This document shows positions 7,518 to 18,358 of a stretch of DNA of 64,000 bases, piece after piece. The notes beneath the pieces are model-generated. The model saw nothing but the letters and a program-made list of their open reading frames with translations. It was not told where the DNA came from and did not search any database. Source of the stretch: Silvania hatchlandensis (GTDB lineage: Bacteria; Pseudomonadota; Gammaproteobacteria; Enterobacterales; Enterobacteriaceae); contig NZ_JAMGZK010000052.1 in the NCBI RefSeq assembly GCF_025564065.1, positions 236,324 to 300,323 of the forward strand, read 5' to 3'. The translations under genes were made by a program, and so were the position numbers. Every line of letters starts with the position of its first letter. Positions within the stretch are counted from its first letter, which is position 1.

Positions 7518-8716
7518 AGATTAAAACAGGCTTTGCCGTACTGCTGGCGCTGATGCTGGTAGCAGGAGGCTATTACGCGGGACTGCGCCAGTCATCCCAC
7601 GTCGTCGCAGCACCCGCACCCGCCGAGCGAAAAGTGCTTTACTGGTACGACCCAATGGTACCGGGTCAGCGCTTCGATAAACCGGGGCGCTCGCCGTTTA
7701 TGGAGATGGATCTGGTCCCGCGCTATGCCGATGAAGTCGATGAGACGCCAGGGGTGGGGATCAGCGCCGCCCAGCAGCAAAATCTGGGCATGAAAACCGT
7801 GCAGGTGCAGAGGCGCCAGCTGGAATCCCCGTTCCGGGCGTTTGCCACCATCGCCCCGGATGAACGCAGCATCACGGTGATCGCCGCCCCCGCAGCCGGA
7901 GTGGTAGCAAAACTGTACGTCCGTGCGCCGCTCCAGCAGGTTAAAGCCGGTGAGCCGCTGGCCCAGCTGTGGATCCCCCAGTGGACCCAGGCTCAGCAGG
8001 AGTATCTGGCGGTGCGCGCGCTGGGTGATGCGGCGTTAACCCGCGCGGCCCGGGAACGGCTGCAGCTGCAGTTTATGCCCGAGGAGGTGATCCGCGCCCT
8101 GGATCGCAGCGGGAAGCCCCAGACCTCGTTGACGCTCAGATCGCAGCATGCAGGCTACGTCGCAAAACTGGACGTGCGTGAAGGGGCGCAGGTGGCGGCG
8201 ATGACCTCGCTGTTTGAAATGGCGCGTCTCGACCCGGTCTGGTTGGTGATTGATTATCCCCAGTCGCAGGCGCAGGCCCTGAGCGTGGGCAGCGAGCTGA
8301 TCGCGACGTCTGAGAGCTGGCCGGGTGAGCGTTTTCCGGGGCGGGTCAGCGAAGTGTTGCCGCAGATGGACACCGCCACCCGTACGCTGAAAGCCCGTAT
8401 CCTGGTGGATAACCCGCAGCACAAGCTGAAACCCGGCATGTTCCTGAGCGTCTCCCGGGCGCAATCCCTGTTGAGCGCACCGGTGCTGGCGGTACCGGAA
8501 GAGGCGGTTATCGATACCGGAAGCGCAAAACGTCTGCTGCTTGCCAGCGGTAACGGCTATTTTCAGCCGGTGGTGGTGGAGACCGGGCTTACCGCCCAGG
8601 GCTGGACCGAGATCCGTTCTGGCATGAAGGAGGGGGATAGCGTGGTGAGCTCCGGGCAGTTCCTGATTGACTCTGAAGCCAGCCTGCGCAGCGCGCTGCC
8701 GGAGGTGGCGAAATGA
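7514..8716 (+). CDS. cusB: CusB-type membrane fusion protein of copper/silver efflux
   Basis: 400 residues from the ATG that overlaps the cusC stop and follows AGGAG. An N-terminal membrane anchor or signal (residues 6-22) is followed by the metal-binding motif YWYDPMVPG...[16 protein letters not shown]48, M63 and M65 keep the spacing of the three CusB methionines that receive Cu(I)/Ag(I) from CusF. Beta-barrel, lipoyl and helical-hairpin segments follow, as in other RND adaptors. It bridges CusA and the outer-membrane channel in a CBA pump. Its stop overlaps the cusA start. Confidence 0.92.
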   Translation: MKIKTGFAVLLALMLVAGGYYAGLRQSSHVVAAPAPAERKVLYWYDPMVPGQRFDKPGRSPFMEMDLVPRYADEVDETPGVGISAAQQQNLGMKTVQVQRRQLESPFRAFATIAPDERSITVIAAPAAGVVAKLYVRAPLQQVKAGEPLAQLWIPQWTQAQQEYLAVRALGDAALTRAARERLQLQFMPEEVIRALDRSGKPQTSLTLRSQHAGYVAKLDVREGAQVAAMTSLFEMARLDPVWLVIDYPQSQAQALSVGSELIATSESWPGERFPGRVSEVLPQMDTATRTLKARILVDNPQHKLKPGMFLSVSRAQSLLSAPVLAVPEEAVIDTGSAKRLLLASGNGYFQPVVVETGLTAQGWTEIRSGMKEGDSVVSSGQFLIDSEASLRSALPEVAK

Positions 8717-11700
8717 TCGCGGCGGTAATCAGAGCCTCACTGCGTAACCGGCTGCTGGTGATCCTTGCAGCCCTGATGATGGCGGGCTGGGGGATCTGGG
8801 CGGTGCAACGCGCCCCGCTGGATGCCCTGCCGGATCTCTCTGACGTGCAGGTAATTGTGCGCGCCAGCTTCCCGGGCAAAGCGCCGCAGGTGATTGAGGA
8901 TCAGGTCACCTGGCCGCTGACGACGTCGATGCTCTCGGTGCCTGGGGCGAAAACCGTGCGCGGTTTTTCGATGTTTGGCGATGCTTACGTCTACGTGCTG
9001 TTTGAGGACGGCACCGACCTGTACTGGGCACGCTCGCGGGTGCTGGAATACCTGAGCCAGGTGCAGTCCCAGCTTCCGGCGGGGGTGAACGTCTCGCTGG
9101 GCCCCGATGCCACCGGGGTGGGTTGGATCTACGAATATGCCCTTGTCGATCGCAGCGGCAAGCATAGCCTGGCTGATTTACGTGCGCTGCAGGACTGGAC
9201 CCTGAAGTTCGAGCTGAAAAGCGTGGCCAATGTCTCGGAAGTGGCCAGTATCGGCGGCATGGTGCGCCAGTATCAGGTAATTGCCGATCCGGCAAAAATG
9301 CGGGCCCTGAACATCACCCACGGGCAGATCGTCGCAGCCCTGCAGGCGGCCAATAAGGAGGGCGGCGGGGCGCTGTTGGAGAGGGGCGAGGCGGAGTTCA
9401 TGGTGCGCACCACGGGCTATTTGCGCTCGCTGGAGGATTTTCGCAACGTGGTGATCGAAAGCCGTGAAGGCGTGCCGGTGCTGCTCGGCGATGTGGCGAG
9501 CGTCGGCTACGGCCCGGAGATACGCCGCGGCGTGGCCGAGCTGAATGGCGAGGGCGAAGTGGCCGGTGGCGTGGTGGTGATGCGCTACGGCCAGAATGCG
9601 CTCCAGACGCTGCATGCGGTCAAAGCGAAGCTAAGCGAGCTGCAAAAAACCTTGCCGCAAGGGGTGGAGATTGTGCCGGTGTACGACCGCTCTGCGCTGA
9701 TTGAGGACTCCGTCAAAACTCTGACCCACAAGCTGCTGGAGGAGTTCGTGGTTGTGGTGGTGGTCTGCGTCCTGTTCCTGTTCCACTTCCGTTCGGCGCT
9801 GGTGGCGGTGGTTTCGCTGCCGTTGGGCATCCTGGGCGCGTTTGTGGTCATGCACTATCAGGGGATCAACGCCAATATCATGTCGCTGGGGGGAATTGCC
9901 ATCGCCATTGGGGCGATGGTCGATGCGGCGATTGTGATGATCGAGAACATGCACAAGGTGCTGGAACAGTGGCGTCACGATAACCCCGGTCAGGAGCCGA
10001 ACTCGGGTGACTACTGGCGTCTGGCGGAGCGTGCGGCTGTCGAGGTGGGACCGGCGCTATTCTGCAGCCTGCTGATCATCACCCTGTCGTTTATTCCGGT
10101 ATTTTCACTCGAGGCGCAGGAAGGGCGAATGTTTGCCCCGCTGGCGTTCACCAAAACCTGGGCGATGGCGGTGGCGGCAGGGCTGGGCATCACCCTGGTG
10201 CCGGTGCTGATGGGCTATTTCATTCGTGGACGTATTCCAGATGAAAAAGCGAACCCGATCAACCGGGTGCTGATCCGCCTGTACGAGCCGCTGCTGGACA
10301 GGGTGCTGCGCTTTCCGAAAGCGACGCTGACGTGGGCGGGCGTGTTGCTGCTGGCGACGCTCTGGCCGCTGAGTCAGCTGGGGAGCGAATTTATGCCGCC
10401 GCTCAACGAAGGTGACCTGCTGTATATGCCATCAACCCTGCCGGGGATCTCCGCCCGGGAAGCGGCCCGCCTGCTGCAGCAGACCGACAGGCTGATTAAA
10501 AGCGTGCCGGAGGTGGCGACGGTGTTTGGTAAGGCCGGGCGCGCGGAGACGGCTACCGATCCCGCGCCGCTCACGATGCTGGAAACGACCATTCACTTTA
10601 AGCCCAGGGAACAGTGGCGAGCCGGAATGACGCCGGAGAAGTTAGTTGAGGAGCTGGATCGTACCGTCTCGGTGCCGGGGATTGCCAACGTCTGGGTACC
10701 GCCGGTGCGTAACCGGCTCGACATGCTGGCGACCGGAATAAAGAGTCCGGTGGGGATCAAGGTGAACGGCAGCAATCTTGCCGACATCGAGCGCATTGCC
10801 CAGCAGATTGAGCTGGTGGTGAAGCAGGTGCCGGGCGTCACTTCGGCTCTGGCGGAGCGGCTGGCGGGCGGGCGCTATGTGGATATCCGCATCGATCGCC
10901 AGAAGGCCGCGCGTTACGGCGTCTCGGTGGATGAACTGCAAAGCCTGGTAGCGACGCTGGTGGGTGGGGATAACGTGGGAGAGGTGATCCTCGGACGCGA
11001 GCGCTATCCCATCAATCTGCGCTATCCACGCGACAGCCGGGACAGCGTCGATAAGCTGCGGGCACTGCCGATGGTGGCGGCCAATGGCAGTCAGATTGCG
11101 CTCGGGGAGCTGGCGGATATTGTTGTGACCGAGGGGCCGCCGATGCTGAAAAGTGAAAATGCGCGCCTCTCGAACTGGATATACGTCGATCTGCGGGGCC
11201 GGGATCTGAAGTCAGCCGTGGAAGAGATGCAGCAGCGCGTAGCGGAGCAGGTGACGCTGCCGCAGGGGATCACGCTTGCCTGGTCCGGGCAGTTTGAATA
11301 TCTTGAGCGGGCTACGGCGAAGCTGAAAATAGTTCTGCCAATCACCTTGATGATTATTTTTGTGCTGCTGTGGCTAACCTTCAAACGTATTTCAGATGTG
11401 CTTATGATTATGGGGACATTGCCTTTTTCTCTGATTGGTGGTGTCTGGCTGTTATGGCTGCTGGATTATAATCTATCGGTGGCGGGAGCCGTTGGATTTA
11501 TTGCCCTTGCCGGCGTCTCGGCGGAGTTCGGCGTTATTATGGTATTGTATCTCAATCAGGCGCTGGATAAATATCATACCCGCGATCTCCACGGTGGAAA
11601 CGCGCAGCTGATGCGTGCGATTCATGAAGGCGCGGTCCTGCGCGTGCGCCCTAAAGTGATGACCGTCGCCACCATCATGGCAGGGCTGTTACCCGTGATG

Positions 11701-11829
11701 TGGGGCGGCGGCAGCGGTGCAGAGGTGATGCAGCGCATCGCTGCCCCGATGATCGGTGGGATGGTCAGTGCGCCGTTGTTATCAATGCTGGTTATTCCTG
11801 CGCTCTATAAGCTATTGCATCAGCGTTAA
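8713..11829 (+). CDS. cusA: CusA-type copper/silver RND efflux pump
   Basis: 1038 residues, the usual size for heavy-metal RND pumps, with TM1 at about 10-30, two large periplasmic loops and TM blocks near 335-540 and 870-1035. The three methionines that bind Cu(I)/Ag(I) in E. coli CusA have clear equivalents at M572 (GDLLYMPST), M622 (APLTMLETT) and M671 (NRLDMLATG). This marks the pump as monovalent-metal specific rather than a Co/Zn/Cd exporter. It is the last gene of a tightly overlapping C-B-A set. The operon is inserted between dcuC and pagP, adjacent genes in K-12, and has no linked CusRS two-component system. Confidence 0.93.
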   Translation: MIAAVIRASLRNRLLVILAALMMAGWGIWAVQRAPLDALPDLSDVQVIVRASFPGKAPQVIEDQVTWPLTTSMLSVPGAKTVRGFSMFGDAYVYVLFEDGTDLYWARSRVLEYLSQVQSQLPAGVNVSLGPDATGVGWIYEYALVDRSGKHSLADLRALQDWTLKFELKSVANVSEVASIGGMVRQYQVIADPAKMRALNITHGQIVAALQAANKEGGGALLERGEAEFMVRTTGYLRSLEDFRNVVIESREGVPVLLGDVASVGYGPEIRRGVAELNGEGEVAGGVVVMRYGQNALQTLHAVKAKLSELQKTLPQGVEIVPVYDRSALIEDSVKTLTHKLLEEFVVVVVVCVLFLFHFRSALVAVVSLPLGILGAFVVMHYQGINANIMSLGGIAIAIGAMVDAAIVMIENMHKVLEQWRHDNPGQEPNSGDYWRLAERAAVEVGPALFCSLLIITLSFIPVFSLEAQEGRMFAPLAFTKTWAMAVAAGLGITLVPVLMGYFIRGRIPDEKANPINRVLIRLYEPLLDRVLRFPKATLTWAGVLLLATLWPLSQLGSEFMPPLNEGDLLYMPSTLPGISAREAARLLQQTDRLIKSVPEVATVFGKAGRAETATDPAPLTMLETTIHFKPREQWRAGMTPEKLVEELDRTVSVPGIANVWVPPVRNRLDMLATGIKSPVGIKVNGSNLADIERIAQQIELVVKQVPGVTSALAERLAGGRYVDIRIDRQKAARYGVSVDELQSLVATLVGGDNVGEVILGRERYPINLRYPRDSRDSVDKLRALPMVAANGSQIALGELADIVVTEGPPMLKSENARLSNWIYVDLRGRDLKSAVEEMQQRVAEQVTLPQGITLAWSGQFEYLERATAKLKIVLPITLMIIFVLLWLTFKRISDVLMIMGTLPFSLIGGVWLLWLLDYNLSVAGAVGFIALAGVSAEFGVIMVLYLNQALDKYHTRDLHGGNAQLMRAIHEGAVLRVRPKVMTVATIMAGLLPVMWGGGSGAEVMQRIAAPMIGGMVSAPLLSMLVIPALYKLLHQR

Positions 11830-11992
11830 TTTTTCACTTATGCGCTGTCAATATTGGCGGCGCATTCTTACTCCCCCAGGAGTATTCTGATTAATTACGC
11901 TTAATAATTCAGATTTCAACCAATGGTGTTGCGATGTCATTCAACTATTCTATGCCGGTATAGGTACCGTATATAAAAGTGGTAATGGTATT

Positions 11993-12568
11993 GTGACAAT
12001 AATTAATAAATATTTACTGATTTTTACTTTTATTTTAGGGCCGGTGACTTTTCCGGCCCATGCTATTGCCGATAAAGTAAAGCCCTTTAGAGACTGGGTA
12101 AAAACCGTCGGTAATAATGCGAAAACGACCTGGGAACAGCCCCAGCATTACGATCTGTATGTGCCGGCGATCACCTGGCATGCCCGCTTTGCCTACGATA
12201 AAGAGAAAACCGATCGCTACAACGAGCGTCCGTGGGGCGCGGGATTTGGCCAGTCGCGCTGGGATGAAAAGGGCAACTGGCATGGCCTGTACGTCATGGC
12301 ATTCAAAGACTCGTACAACAAGTGGGAGCCGATTGGCGGCTACGGTTGGGAAAAAACCTGGCGTCCACTCGCCGATGAGAATTTCCATCTGGGTGCCGGA
12401 TTTACCGCGGCCGTGACGGCGCGTGATAACTGGAATTACATCCCTGTACCGCTGGTGTTGCCTCTGGCCTCCGTGGGATATGGTCCGGCAACCTTCCAGA
12501 TGACTTACATACCGGGAACCTATAACAACGGTAACGTCTTCTTTGCCTGGATGCGCTTTCAGTTTTAA
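11993..12568 (+). CDS. pagP: Lipid A palmitoyltransferase PagP
   Basis: 191 residues from a GTG start. The only upstream ATG in the vicinity is out of frame, and the ribosome-binding site is weak. The signal peptide ends near AHA (about residue 24). The mature part closely follows E. coli Pag[33 protein letters not shown] with the catalytic His, and the C-terminal strand ending MRFQF. PagP is an eight-stranded outer-membrane barrel that transfers palmitate from phospholipid to lipid A. A PhoP-type direct repeat was looked for upstream and not found. Confidence 0.94.
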   Translation: MTIINKYLLIFTFILGPVTFPAHAIADKVKPFRDWVKTVGNNAKTTWEQPQHYDLYVPAITWHARFAYDKEKTDRYNERPWGAGFGQSRWDEKGNWHGLYVMAFKDSYNKWEPIGGYGWEKTWRPLADENFHLGAGFTAAVTARDNWNYIPVPLVLPLASVGYGPATFQMTYIPGTYNNGNVFFAWMRFQF

Positions 12569-12758
12569 CTGAAAAAACTTTACGTATTGGTGATTTAATA
12601 GCCACACTTTGAATAGTAAAGAATAAAAATTGCCCTCCGAAAATTAACGCGACTTTTGTCACTTTTCTTCAAAAAGGCGCTGGACAAAACCGCTCACAAT
12701 TGTTGTACTGATACCCGACACAGCATTTGTGTCCATTTTTCATGTAAAGGTAATTTTG

Positions 12759-12968
12759 ATGTCTAAGATTAAAGGTAACGTTAAGTGGTTTAATGAATCC
12801 AAAGGATTCGGTTTCATTACTCCGGAAGATGGCAGCAAAGATGTGTTCGTACACTTCTCTGCAATCCAGACTAATGGTTTCAAAACCCTGGCTGAAGGCC
12901 AGCGCGTTGAGTTCGAAATCACTAACGGTGCCAAAGGCCCTTCTGCTGCTAACGTCATCGCTCTGTAA
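12759..12968 (+). CDS. cspE: Cold-shock-family protein CspE
   Basis: 69 residues, essentially E. coli CspE, from [25 protein letters not shown] lies upstream of the start. Both RNA-binding motifs are intact: KGFGFI (RNP1) and VFVHF (RNP2). CspE is constitutively expressed, binds single-stranded RNA and DNA, melts secondary structure and antagonises termination. A strong terminator follows 24 bases after the stop. About 190 bases of leader separate it from pagP. Confidence 0.97.
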
Positions 12969-12992
12969 TTCAGACGAGACCAGCAAGAATTC

Positions 12993-13020
12993 AAAACCCG
13001 CTCAATGAGCGGGTTTTTTT
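12993..13020 (+). terminator. cspE terminator
   Basis: AAAACCCGCTC-AAT-GAGCGGGTTTT followed by three more T residues, directly after cspE. It may also act leftward through the A-rich side, but the small gene to the right ends before it. Confidence 0.92.
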
Positions 13021-13029
13021 CGTTCTGCA

Positions 13030-13116
13030 TCAGCCGAACATATAAATTTTCACAAAGCTGGCGACGATTAATACACTTAACACCACCATTCCTGCGCTGA
13101 CCATATTCTCTTTCAT
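13030..13116 (-). CDS. 28-residue single-span membrane protein between crcB and cspE
   Basis: A short frame, ATG to TGA, encodes 28 residues: MKENMVSAGMVVLSVLIVAS then FVKIYMFG. A good ribosome-binding site (AAGGGTGA, 5 bases before ATG) precedes it. One hydrophobic helix (about residues 6-24) with a charged N-terminus and a Lys near the C-terminus is typical of enterobacterial small inner-membrane proteins. It lies 72 bases downstream of crcB on the same strand and converges with the cspE terminator. I do not recognise a named family. Evidence is start signal and composition only. Confidence 0.6.
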   Translation of the reverse strand: MKENMVSAGMVVLSVLIVASFVKIYMFG

Positions 13117-13188
13117 TACGTCACCCTTTCGTTATATTGCCTCAAGGGTGCCAGAGAAAAATTAAGCTAACATTAACGCCCGCCTGTT

Positions 13189-13572
13189 TTAGTGAGCATT
13201 AACCGCAGAAATTAACCAAAATGCGAGCGCGGTCATCATCAGTGACCCCAGCAGGTTGACCGCGATATTGAGCAACGCCCACGCAGCGCGTCCATCCTGC
13301 AGCAGAAACACCACTTCGGCCGAGAAGGTGGAAAATGTGGTCAGGCCCCCGCAAAAACCAGTGGTGATCAGCAGCTTCCACACTGGGTCGATGTGGGTCA
13401 TTCTGTTAAACCATGCCAGACCCAGGCCAATGATAAAGGCACCGATAAGGTTGGCCGTCAGCGTGCCGACAGGGATCATGTGATGCATGGTGTTGAAGCG
13501 GATGCTCAACAGCCAGCGTGCGACACTTCCTGTGCCCCCGCCGATAAAAACGGCTAAAAGTAGTTGAAACAC
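13189..13572 (-). CDS. crcB: Fluoride channel Fluc/CrcB
   Basis: 127 residues from a GTG that lines up with the E. coli start; AGG lies 8 bases upstream, and a longer in-frame ORF adds 11 unrelated residues. Four hydrophobic segments and the signature [10 protein letters not shown] (about 10-19), N residue in [11 protein letters not shown] and [15 protein letters not shown] (about 74-88) are present. CrcB forms dual-topology dimers exporting fluoride. No fluoride riboswitch was recognised in the short divergent gap to ybeM. Confidence 0.95.
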   Translation of the reverse strand: MFQLLLAVFIGGGTGSVARWLLSIRFNTMHHMIPVGTLTANLIGAFIIGLGLAWFNRMTHIDPVWKLLITTGFCGGLTTFSTFSAEVVFLLQDGRAAWALLNIAVNLLGSLMMTALAFWLISAVNAH

Positions 13573-13638
13573 GAACAGTACCTGCTGTTTGATGTATAAG
13601 AGCAATCAGTGTAACGCCGTTTGAGGCAGGGTGAAAAT

Positions 13639-14427
13639 ATGTACGTGGCGGTTGGACAATTTGCGGTATCAGCGGACTGGCAAAACAATGCCGAAACCTG
13701 CGTCTCGCTGATGAATCAGGCACATCAGCAGGGCGCATCGCTGCTGGTGCTGCCCGAAGCGCTACTGGCGCGGGATGATAACGATCCTGATCTGTCGGTG
13801 AAATCGGCGCAGCTGCTTGACGGCGGTTTTTTAACCAGGCTTCTGGAAGAGAGTGCGTGTAATAATCTGACGACCGTGTTGACCGTGCATGTCCCGTCAA
13901 CCGCTGGCCGGGCGATCAACACTCTGGTGGTACTGCGTGCCGGGAACATCGTTGAGCAGTATGCCAAGCTACATCTTTACGATGCGTTCAGTATTCAGGA
14001 ATCCAGGCTGGTGGATGCGGGGAAGATAGTCCCGCCGCTGATTGAGATCGACGGGATCCACCTGGGGTTAATGACCTGCTACGATTTACGCTTCCCGGAA
14101 ATGGCCTTGAATCTGGCGCTGGCCGGTGCTGAGGTGCTGGTGCTGCCCGCAGCCTGGGTCAGGGGGCCGCTAAAGGAACATCACTGGGCCACGCTGCTGG
14201 CCGCCCGCGCGTTGGATACCACCTGTTATATGGTGGCGGCCGGGGAGTGCGGTAACAAAAATATAGGCCAGAGCCGTATTATCGACCCGATGGGGGTGAC
14301 GGTCGCGGCTGCGGCAGAAGCGCCCGCGCTGTTGATTGCGGAGATAAGCCCGGCACGCATCGCGCTTGCGCGCCAGCAATTACCGGTGCTGCGCAACCGA
14401 CGCTTTGCACCACCGCAATTACAATGA
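13639..14427 (+). CDS. ybeM: Nitrilase-family deaminated-glutathione amidase (YbeM/Nit1-like)
   Basis: 262 residues from the ATG after AGGGTGA. The carbon-nitrogen hydrolase triad is complete: E40 (LVLPEALL), K110 ([10 protein letters not shown]) and C147 ([10 protein letters not shown]). This group hydrolyses deaminated glutathione, a repair reaction removing a transaminase side product. In E. coli K-12 the corresponding gene is disrupted; here it is full length. It is divergent from crcB and followed by tatE. Confidence 0.9.
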   Translation: MYVAVGQFAVSADWQNNAETCVSLMNQAHQQGASLLVLPEALLARDDNDPDLSVKSAQLLDGGFLTRLLEESACNNLTTVLTVHVPSTAGRAINTLVVLRAGNIVEQYAKLHLYDAFSIQESRLVDAGKIVPPLIEIDGIHLGLMTCYDLRFPEMALNLALAGAEVLVLPAAWVRGPLKEHHWATLLAARALDTTCYMVAAGECGNKNIGQSRIIDPMGVTVAAAAEAPALLIAEISPARIALARQQLPVLRNRRFAPPQLQ

Positions 14428-14554
14428 CGTTTTTTAAACAGGGCTTGATTCACCTTGTTACAGATTGCTATTGTGTGCGGGCGTCAAATGACCGTTAATA
14501 CTCTCGGGTTTTTACGGCACGAAACGCAGCCTGTTTTAAGTCAAGAAGGTATCT

Positions 14555-14758
14555 ATGGGTGAGATTAGTATTACCAAACTGCTGGTAGTGGCCGCGCTGG
14601 TCGTTCTGCTGTTTGGTACCAAAAAGTTACGTACGCTGGGCGGAGACCTGGGTGCAGCCATTAAAGGCTTTAAAAAAGCGATGAATGACGACGATGCAAC
14701 GGCGAAGAAAACGGCCGATGCTGATATTGCCGCCGAAAAACTCTCTCACAAAGAGTAA
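14555..14758 (+). CDS. tatE: Twin-arginine translocase subunit TatE
   Basis: 67 residues, as in E. coli. It has one N-terminal membrane helix ([20 protein letters not shown]), the hinge [14 protein letters not shown], an amphipathic helix [11 protein letters not shown] and an acidic tail. TatE is a TatA paralogue that contributes to the pore for folded Tat substrates. AAGAAGG lies before the ATG. A bidirectional terminator separates it from lipA. Confidence 0.96.
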   Translation: MGEISITKLLVVAALVVLLFGTKKLRTLGGDLGAAIKGFKKAMNDDDATAKKTADADIAAEKLSHKE

Positions 14759-14784
14759 CGGCAACGCTTCACGGCGTGTAGCAT

Positions 14785-14813
14785 AAAAAAAACCGGCTCT
14801 GGCCGGTTTTTTT
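14785..14813. terminator. Bidirectional terminator between tatE and lipA
   Basis: AACCGGC-TCTG-GCCGGTT flanked by A7-8 on one side and T5-7 on the other. It can terminate both tatE (plus) and lipA (minus). Confidence 0.9.
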
Positions 14814-14843
14814 ATGGGTGAACTGTAAGCGTATGTGACTGGC

Positions 14844-15809
14844 TTACTTCACCTCTTCGCCTTTCGCCTGCATATCGGCGTGGTAAGACGAACGCACGAA
14901 CGGGCCGCAGGCAGCATGGGTAAAGCCCATCGCCATCGCTTCGGCTTTCATTTCGTCAAACTCTTCCGGGCTCACATAACGCTGCACCGGCAGGTGGTGA
15001 CGGCTCGGCTGGAGATACTGGCCCAGCGTTAGCATGGTCACGCCGTGGCGACGCAGGTCGCGCATCACTTCAACGATCTCTGCGTTGGTTTCACCCAGAC
15101 CCACCATCAGACCTGACTTGGTTGGGATCTCCGGGTGCGTTTCTTTAAAACGCTCCAGCAGCTTAAGGGACCAGTTGTAGTCAGCGCCCGGACGAACCTG
15201 GCGATACAGGCGCGGAACGTTTTCCAGGTTGTGGTTGAACACGTCTGGCGGCGTGGCGTTGAGAATATCCAGCGCACGGTCCATACGGCCACGGAAGTCA
15301 GGCACCAGCGTTTCGATTTTGATGCTCGGGCTTTTTTCACGAATGGCGCTGATACATTCAGCAAAGTGCTGGGCACCGCCGTCGCGCAGATCGTCGCGGT
15401 CAACGGAGGTGATCACTACGTAGCGCAGGGCCATGTCGGCGATCGTCTGTGCCAGCTTCTGCGGTTCATTCACATCAGGGGTCACAGGACGACCATGGGC
15501 AACGTCACAGAACGGGCAGCGGCGGGTACAAATGGCGCCAAGGATCATGAACGTTGCGGTACCGTGGTTAAAACATTCAGCAAGGTTAGGGCAGGAGGCT
15601 TCTTCACAAACGGAGTGAAGGCCGTTTTTGCGCATCGCCGCTTTGATTCCCTGAATACGCGAAGAGTCCGCCGGAAGTTTGATTTTCATCCATGCCGGTT
15701 TTCTTAACAGCGCTTCGCGCTCCGTAGCCACGTTTTTAACCGGGATTAGGGCCATTTTATCGGCGTCGCGGTATTTAACACCGCGTTCCATCACAATGGG
15801 TTTACTCAT
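14844..15809 (-). CDS. lipA: Lipoyl synthase LipA
   Basis: 321 residues, same length as E. coli. Two [4Fe-4S] sites are visible: the auxiliary cluster motif [12 protein letters not shown] (about 68-79) and the radical SAM motif CTRRCPFC (about 94-101). The C-terminal RSSYHAD serine ligand is present. LipA inserts two sulfurs into protein-bound octanoate, completing lipoate made with LipB. In E. coli the gene lies in the same order lipB-ybeF-lipA on this strand. Confidence 0.97.
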   Translation of the reverse strand: MSKPIVMERGVKYRDADKMALIPVKNVATEREALLRKPAWMKIKLPADSSRIQGIKAAMRKNGLHSVCEEASCPNLAECFNHGTATFMILGAICTRRCPFCDVAHGRPVTPDVNEPQKLAQTIADMALRYVVITSVDRDDLRDGGAQHFAECISAIREKSPSIKIETLVPDFRGRMDRALDILNATPPDVFNHNLENVPRLYRQVRPGADYNWSLKLLERFKETHPEIPTKSGLMVGLGETNAEIVEVMRDLRRHGVTMLTLGQYLQPSRHHLPVQRYVSPEEFDEMKAEAMAMGFTHAACGPFVRSSYHADMQAKGEEVK

Positions 15810-16016
15810 AGCGTGCGTGTTCCAGTTGCGAATATCGAAGGAAAGCGTTTCAATTCAAAGGAGTGTTGTATTTATCAACTATATTTGAATGAACGACAGG
15901 CAGTATATCATTGAAACGGCCGATAAAGCAGCCTGCCGGGTCGCCAAATTGTAAAATAGTTGTTGTTTAGTGCCTTTCGGCCTGCGTAGCGCAGGCTCAC
16001 AGGGTGTGGGGGCGCA

Positions 16017-16970
16017 TCAGAACGCCTCGCTGATGACATTAATGACGTTTTCGAGAACCGGATCGCGCAGGCTCAGTTTGTTGTAATACAGCGAAATATC
16101 GACGGTTTCTTCATTCAACGGCGTGAAGGGGATCTGTTCCAGCGGCCAGCACTGGCGCAGCAGGTTGAACAGGCGCGCCGGGATGATGCCAATCAGATCG
16201 CTGCTGCCGATCAGGGCGGCAATCGTAAACATATTGTAACTGCTGAAGGTGACCTGACGCTCCGGAAAAATGTCGTTAACCCGCAGGCGCAATGCGTTCA
16301 TGTTCTGTCCTTCCAGCACCAGCAGGGTCTGCTCGTACTCTTGCAGATTTTCCACTGTCGCCGTCTTGCTCAGGACGGGATGCTGCTTACGGCACACCAG
16401 CAGGAGCCGATCGGTAAACAGAACGTTGTGGCTTAACGCGCGCGTGTTTAGGGTATTGCTGTCCACGATCAGGTCGGTCTGGAACTGACCCAGCTGCGTT
16501 TCGCCATCGCCAATAGCAATGTTGCGCAGCAACAGCTGCGGTGCCTCACGCTTTACCGCCTGGTAAATAATCGGCATCACCAGTGCGCCGATAGAAGGGG
16601 TGGTGCCGATGGTGATAGTGCGCTGCTTATCATAACTGCCAGTAAGATCCAGTGCGCCAAGAATAGACTCCAGCCCCTGGCTGATATATTCGTGCAGGTG
16701 AGTGGCATAGGCGGTAGGGGTGACGCCCTGACCTTTACGGATAAACAGTGGATCGGGGAATATTGCGCGCAGTTTTTGAATCGACTGGCTTATTGCTGAC
16801 GGCGTGAGATTAAGAATTTTCGCAGCGTTAACGATACCTTTGTGAACATAGACGGCCTCAAAAATGGTCAATAAATTGAGGTCAATATTGCGTAAAGTCC
16901 GAAATATTTGTGGTTTGGCCTCACCGCCTGGCTCACTCAACCGTTTCTCAGGAAATTCTTTAGGATCCAC
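16017..16970 (-). CDS. ybeF: LysR-family transcriptional regulator YbeF
   Basis: 317 residues with the LysR winged HTH at about 27-88 (NLLTIFEAVYVHKGIVNAAKILNLTPSAISQSIQKLR) and a two-lobed effector domain (about 115-310). It corresponds to E. coli YbeF by position between lipB and lipA. The effector and targets are not known with confidence. A hairpin (GCCTGCG-TAG-CGCAGGC at 15980-15996) follows the stop without a T run. The 286 bases upstream to lipB are AT-rich and show no recognised element. Confidence 0.9.
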   Translation of the reverse strand: MDPKEFPEKRLSEPGGEAKPQIFRTLRNIDLNLLTIFEAVYVHKGIVNAAKILNLTPSAISQSIQKLRAIFPDPLFIRKGQGVTPTAYATHLHEYISQGLESILGALDLTGSYDKQRTITIGTTPSIGALVMPIIYQAVKREAPQLLLRNIAIGDGETQLGQFQTDLIVDSNTLNTRALSHNVLFTDRLLLVCRKQHPVLSKTATVENLQEYEQTLLVLEGQNMNALRLRVNDIFPERQVTFSSYNMFTIAALIGSSDLIGIIPARLFNLLRQCWPLEQIPFTPLNEETVDISLYYNKLSLRDPVLENVINVISEAF

Positions 16971-17256
16971 GCTGATACTCCATGTTTATACACAATGTTT
17001 ATATTAGTCGAAATCAAATATTGTGCTTATTGTTATATTTGTACTGTTATCCATAAATTACTAACCTGACACAATGATTTTGCCGTATGGCTTTTGTGCA
17101 GCCAAGTCTCCACAGATGGCGAGAAATGCCAGGATGTGACGCTTTTATGCGAAAAGTAAGGGGTTTGAAAATATAGAAAGCGGGGATTATTGTAAAGTAT
17201 AAATACCGTGAAATAAAAATGGCTCATCAACGCAATGAGCCATCCAGGCAAGATTA

Positions 17257-17898
17257 TTAAGCCGTGATATATTCATGCGGTGGATTGTTTAGCAGTGCTA
17301 AAAAAGCATGTACTAAATGAGGCCGCACAATATCAGGCGTGATGTTCTCTGCCCATTGGCACATTTGCGCCATTTCCATGCCCGCGTAGCCACAGGGGTT
17401 GATGCGCTGGAAAGGTGCCAGATCCATATTAATATTCAATGCAAGACCATGGAATGAGCAGCCTTTACGAATACGCAAACCGAGTGAACAAATTTTCTTT
17501 TCACCAACGTAAACGCCAGGTGCATCTGCGCGAGGATGTGCATCGATATCAAATTCTGCCAGCGTATTGACCACCGTCTGCTCAAGCAGCGTCACCAGGT
17601 CACGCACGCCGAGCTTTCTACGCTTCAGGTTCAGCAGGACATACATCACCTGCTGACCCGGTCCGTGATAGGTCACCTGACCCCCGCGATCGCTCTGGAT
17701 CACCGGGATATCACCCGTCATCAACAGATGTTCTGCTTTGCCTGCCTGACCCTGGGTAAACACAGGGGGATGCTCGACCAGCCAGATTTCATCCTGCGTG
17801 TTTTCATCGCGTGTGTCCGTGAAATCATGCATGGACCGGGAAATGGGTTCATAGGGCTGAAGCCCAAGATGGCGGATAAGGAGGGTATCCTGATTCAA
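17257..17898 (-). CDS. lipB: Octanoyltransferase LipB
   Basis: 213 residues, as in E. coli. The family core [23 protein letters not shown] (about 71-93) and the acyl-thioester site [23 protein letters not shown] with catalytic C and K (about 134-157) are visible. LipB moves octanoate from acyl carrier protein to lipoyl domains, the step before LipA. ybeD lies 90 bases upstream on the same strand. Confidence 0.96.
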   Translation of the reverse strand: MNQDTLLIRHLGLQPYEPISRSMHDFTDTRDENTQDEIWLVEHPPVFTQGQAGKAEHLLMTGDIPVIQSDRGGQVTYHGPGQQVMYVLLNLKRRKLGVRDLVTLLEQTVVNTLAEFDIDAHPRADAPGVYVGEKKICSLGLRIRKGCSFHGLALNINMDLAPFQRINPCGYAGMEMAQMCQWAENITPDIVRPHLVHAFLALLNNPPHEYITA

Positions 17899-17988
17899 AA
17901 CGACATCTCCAAAACGAAGAAAAAAAGTAGCGGGGAGTATATCACAGAGGGGAAACGGGTTACCCGACGATGCGGGTAACCGAAAGCG

Positions 17989-18252
17989 TTACAGCACCAT
18001 ACGCACGATATCGATGTTACCGAGCTCTTCGTACAGCGTCTCGACCTGCTCAATATGCGTGGCGGTAATGGTGATGGAAACCGAGTGGTAGTTCCCTTTG
18101 CTGCTTGGTTTGACCGTCGGAGAGTAGTCACCCGGCGCATGACGCTGGACCACTTCAACCACCTGATCAACCAGCTCAGGCAACGCCTGCCCCATTACTT
18201 TGTAAGTAAAGGGTGTAGGGAATTCAAGCAGTTCGTTAAGTTTGGTTTTCAT
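17989..18252 (-). CDS. ybeD: YbeD/DUF493 family protein
   Basis: 87 residues matching E. coli YbeD ([21 protein letters not shown]). It has an ACT-like alpha/beta sandwich with a conserved [21 protein letters not shown] segment. The role is unclear; its constant place between dacA and lipB suggests a regulatory link to lipoate or to cell-envelope genes, which is inference only. Confidence 0.95.
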   Translation of the reverse strand: MKTKLNELLEFPTPFTYKVMGQALPELVDQVVEVVQRHAPGDYSPTVKPSSKGNYHSVSITITATHIEQVETLYEELGNIDIVRMVL

Positions 18253-18272
18253 GTCAACTCCGGCAGTACGTC

Positions 18273-18307
18273 AAAAAAGAATAACTCCCACAGCGGGTGG
18301 GAGTTAT
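18273..18307 (-). terminator. dacA terminator
   Basis: On the minus strand ATAACTCCCAC, a 5-base loop and GTGGGAGTTAT run into TCTTTTTT. The stem is 11 bp and perfect, 52 bases past the dacA stop, separating dacA from ybeD. Confidence 0.9.
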
Positions 18308-18358
18308 CAGGTTACCTAGTATATGGGGATGGAAATCACACTTTCAAGTGTTCAATTT

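Noticed and set aside
11830..11992. PhoP box expected before pagP
   Set aside because: No (T/G)GTTTA-N5-(T/G)GTTTA direct repeat is visible in the 160 bases upstream, so none is annotated.
17033..17251. 72-codon frame between ybeF and lipB
   Set aside because: No convincing Shine-Dalgarno, low-complexity aromatic content, no similarity recognised; AT-rich spacer easily yields such frames.
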